64,000 nucleotides of DNA, from assembly GCF_014237835.1 (NCBI RefSeq), contig NZ_JACJVI010000005.1, forward strand, positions 1-64,000. Reading direction: 5' to 3'. Under the pieces are notes generated by a model. It did not search any database. It was not told where the DNA came from and saw only the letters and a list, made by a program, of their open reading frames with translations. The position numbers and the translations under genes were made by a program. Positions within the stretch are counted from its first letter, which is position 1. Each line of letters begins with the position of its first letter. This document shows, one piece after another, positions 61,991-64,000 of this stretch. This stretch comes from Rhizobium sp. AQ_MP. GTDB taxonomy: Bacteria; Pseudomonadota; Alphaproteobacteria; Rhizobiales; Rhizobiaceae.

Positions 61991-63214
61991 TCATCGCTCA
62001 TCACCGGGCGCAAAGCGCAGGAAAATCAGCGCAACAAGCGCCAGAACACAGCAGGCGACCATCACGAGCACCAGCGGCAGGGGGCCCGTTTCCATCGAGA
62101 GAATTCGGGACGCGAGCCAGGAGAGAAAAGCGCCGCCGCCCATGGTGATCGCCCCTCCGAGGCCGGAGGCGGAGCCAGCGAGTTCCGGTCGGACGCTGAC
62201 GATGCCGGCATTGGTGCTTGGCAGCGACAATCCGTTGCCGAAGCCGACGACGATCTGCGGCCCGAAGAATGCGATGTGCGAAACATAGCCCAGGGAAAGG
62301 AAAAGCATGGGAATTGCGGCACCCACAAGGGCGACCACGCCGCCGATCAGCATCATCATATCGATCCCCAGGCGACGGGCGAACCGGCCAGAGAGATAGT
62401 TCCCGGCGATGTAACCGGCTGCGATGAACATGAACTGCAGGCCGAGCACGCTGGGCGTGAGGCCCATCAGTGTTCCGCCGACGAAAGGGGCGCCACCGAG
62501 AAACGCGAAGAAGGCGCCTGATGTGAAGGTGGCCGCCAGAGTGTAGCCCCAGAATCGCGGGGAGGCGAGAAGCCGTGGCCACGCACGGAACTGCTCGGAG
62601 AAGCTTCCGATTTTGTAGCGGTTGGTCTCGCCGAGGTCCCGATAAACAAGCAGAAGCACCGCGAGCGCTGCAACAAGGATCGCGGCGAAGTTCGAGCGCC
62701 AGCCGAAGGTGTCGCTCAACACGCCTCCAAGCGTCGGTCCAATCATCGGCATCAGCGTCATGCCCATGGTCACATAGCCGATCATCGAGGCGGCTTCGTC
62801 CATGGGCACCATATCACGGATGATCGCACGGGAGAGGACCAGTCCAGCAACCACGGCGGTCTGGACCATGCGGGCGAACGTCAGGAGCTCGATCGATGTC
62901 GCGATCATGCAGACCATGGAGGAGACAATCAGGATCAGCAGCGCGCCGATCATCACGGGGCGGCGGCCGTAGCGGTCGGAGAGCGGACCGATCACCAGTT
63001 GCACGACGGCTGTCATTGCAATGTAGCCCGAGACAAGGACCTGCACCCGGTCGTAGTCGACCCGCAAATCCGAGGCCATTGCCGGGAGTGCAGGAAGGAA
63101 GATGTTCATCGTCAGCGCCGAGAGACCCGCAATCGCCACGAGGCTGACGATATGGGGTGCCGTCGTTCTGTCCAGAAAGCGGGACTGCTGCTGCACGCTC
63201 GGTTGTCCTTGCAT
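61991..63214 (-). CDS. Bcr/CflA-type multidrug efflux MFS transporter
   Basis: The 407-residue protein has 12 membrane helices. The drug:H+ antiporter motif A is in LVIGPLSDRYGRRPVMI, and the Bcr/CflA style N-terminus reads SALTMNIFLPALPAMASDL. RAIIRDMVP (motif B region) and GPTLGGVLSDTFGWRSNF (motif C) follow. It should export a drug or metabolite by proton antiport. It ends just before mobA and starts 11 bp after the end of the EamA gene, so all may be one minus-strand transcript. Confidence 0.92.
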   Translation of the reverse strand: MQGQPSVQQQSRFLDRTTAPHIVSLVAIAGLSALTMNIFLPALPAMASDLRVDYDRVQVLVSGYIAMTAVVQLVIGPLSDRYGRRPVMIGALLILIVSSMVCMIATSIELLTFARMVQTAVVAGLVLSRAIIRDMVPMDEAASMIGYVTMGMTLMPMIGPTLGGVLSDTFGWRSNFAAILVAALAVLLLVYRDLGETNRYKIGSFSEQFRAWPRLLASPRFWGYTLAATFTSGAFFAFLGGAPFVGGTLMGLTPSVLGLQFMFIAAGYIAGNYLSGRFARRLGIDMMMLIGGVVALVGAAIPMLFLSLGYVSHIAFFGPQIVVGFGNGLSLPSTNAGIVSVRPELAGSASGLGGAITMGGGAFLSWLASRILSMETGPLPLVLVMVACCVLALVALIFLRFAPGDER

Positions 63215-63225
63215 GAATGAAGCGA

Positions 63226-64000
63226 TCAGCCGGGTGACGCAGGGTCGGCGCGGCGGGCGAGGGCGGCTTTGCGCTTGCTCTCGCGATAGAATGTGTAGAG
63301 CCCCGAGCCGATGACAATGGCCGAGCCGACGATCATCCAGATATCAGGTGTCTCACCGAAGAAGATCATGCCGAGCAGTACGGCCCAGAGCAGGCTCGTG
63401 TAGCGGAACGGCGCAATAAAGGAGATTTCCCCTGTGCGCATGGCCATGATGATCGCCTGATAACCCGCAAAGAGAAAAACAGAGGCGAAAGCGAGCCTGC
63501 CGAGCGCACTGCCCGAGAGCGGTTGCCAGCCTCCGAAGGCCGGGACAAGCAGCAGGCCTGCAAAGGAAATCGAGGCGGCCGTAAAGAGCGTGACCGTCAG
63601 TGACGAGACATTCGGATCGATCCGACGTGTCACGAGATCGCGTCCGGCTGCGGTGATCACGCAGAGCACAATGTAAAGCGAGGCAAGCGTAAAACCCTCC
63701 GGCCCTGGTTGGATAATCACCAGCACGCCCATGAAGCCAAGGCCGATCGCCGTCCAGCGGCGCCATCCGACAGGCTCCTTGTAGAAGATCGCAGCACCCA
63801 ATGTGACGGCGAGCGGCAGCGATTGCAGAATCGCCGAGGCATTGGCGAGCGGCACCTGGCCGAGGGCAGCTAGGAAGGCCACGGCTGCCACCGTCTCAAA
63901 GGCAATGCGCAGCAGGATCAATGGCTGCAGGATGTTGGCGATATGGTCGAGCGCTCCCATGCGCCGAGCGACCGCATAGACCAGAAGCGCCGTGAACGCA
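63226..64000 (-). CDS. EamA/DMT-family transporter (N-terminus cut by window edge)
   Basis: At least 258 residues are visible, with eight or more membrane helices and two EamA-type repeats (LANASAILQSLPLAVTLGAA in the first, then FIAPFRYTSLLWAVLLGMIF in the second). The frame stays open to the window edge, and the residues before the internal Met at 63960 (FTALLVYAVARR) look like part of the same helix, so the real start lies outside. Drug/metabolite transporters of this type export small solutes; the substrate is unknown. Confidence 0.9.
   Translation of the reverse strand, partial: AFTALLVYAVARRMGALDHIANILQPLILLRIAFETVAAVAFLAALGQVPLANASAILQSLPLAVTLGAAIFYKEPVGWRRWTAIGLGFMGVLVIIQPGPEGFTLASLYIVLCVITAAGRDLVTRRIDPNVSSLTVTLFTAASISFAGLLLVPAFGGWQPLSGSALGRLAFASVFLFAGYQAIIMAMRTGEISFIAPFRYTSLLWAVLLGMIFFGETPDIWMIVGSAIVIGSGLYTFYRESKRKAALARRADPASPG

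Overview
The window reads as a chromosomal segment of an alphaproteobacterium of the order Rhizobiales, most likely a Rhizobiaceae member (Rhizobium/Sinorhizobium/Agrobacterium type). The base composition is GC-rich. It carries a succinoglycan (exo) cluster in the gene order I remember for Sinorhizobium meliloti, hmuTUV haem uptake genes paired with hutX, cobS/cobT, a Usg-type gene and mobB/mobA next to a large OmpA-like protein. The genes are dense, with many 4-bp ATGA overlaps.

Layout. 1-8.0 kb is backbone: the edge of a secreted-protein gene with operator-like inverted repeats, a TetR regulator, ilvC with a strong terminator, a membrane diguanylate cyclase, a PLP aminotransferase, an endonuclease/phosphatase, a Nudix protein and a PhzF protein. 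A tRNA-Lys(CTT) gene lies at 8.1 kb. 8.4-28.4 kb is the exo cluster: exoP, N, O, M, A, L, K, H and T on the minus strand, exoW and exoV on the plus strand, exoU and exoX on the minus strand, and exoY, F, Q and Z on the plus strand. Together these cover UDP-glucose supply, the priming galactosyl transfer, sugar addition, acetyl, succinyl and pyruvyl decoration, flipping, polymerisation, export and chain-length control, plus the ExoK glycanase. exoB and exoI are not in the window. 28.4-32.2 kb holds a decayed chemoreceptor gene and a TetR-nitrilase-membrane protein-amino acid permease operon with a readable promoter and operator.

An untranslated stretch at 32.2-32.85 kb contains a 19-of-20-base direct repeat of the tRNA-Lys 3' half and two tandem consensus DnaA boxes. 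The tRNA repeat is in the orientation expected for an old attachment site. The 24 kb between it and the tRNA, including all of the exo cluster, may therefore be an old island; no integrase is visible.

32.85-64 kb is backbone again: hmuTUV diverging from a haem-degrading monooxygenase candidate and hutX, an MscS-type channel, two tandem related response regulators (one with GGDEF), a YadGH-like ABC transporter, an aspartic protease, cobS/cobT, dgkA, a histidine kinase, a membrane-anchored nuclease followed by an Fe-S type uracil-DNA glycosylase, an Lrp regulator and a 3-hydroxyisobutyrate dehydrogenase-like enzyme. Next come an unrecognised membrane protein with helix-hairpin-helix-like repeats, a TPR methyltransferase, DUF2270, Usg, an amino-acid ABC operon without its ATPase, a large repetitive OmpA-like protein, mobB/mobA, a Bcr/CflA-type exporter and a truncated EamA transporter. 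No CRISPR array, complete insertion sequence, integrase or rRNA was seen. I found no clearly new multi-gene system; the main points of interest are the possible island boundary, the pseudogene, the double-receiver pair, the repetitive OmpA protein and the unrecognised membrane protein.
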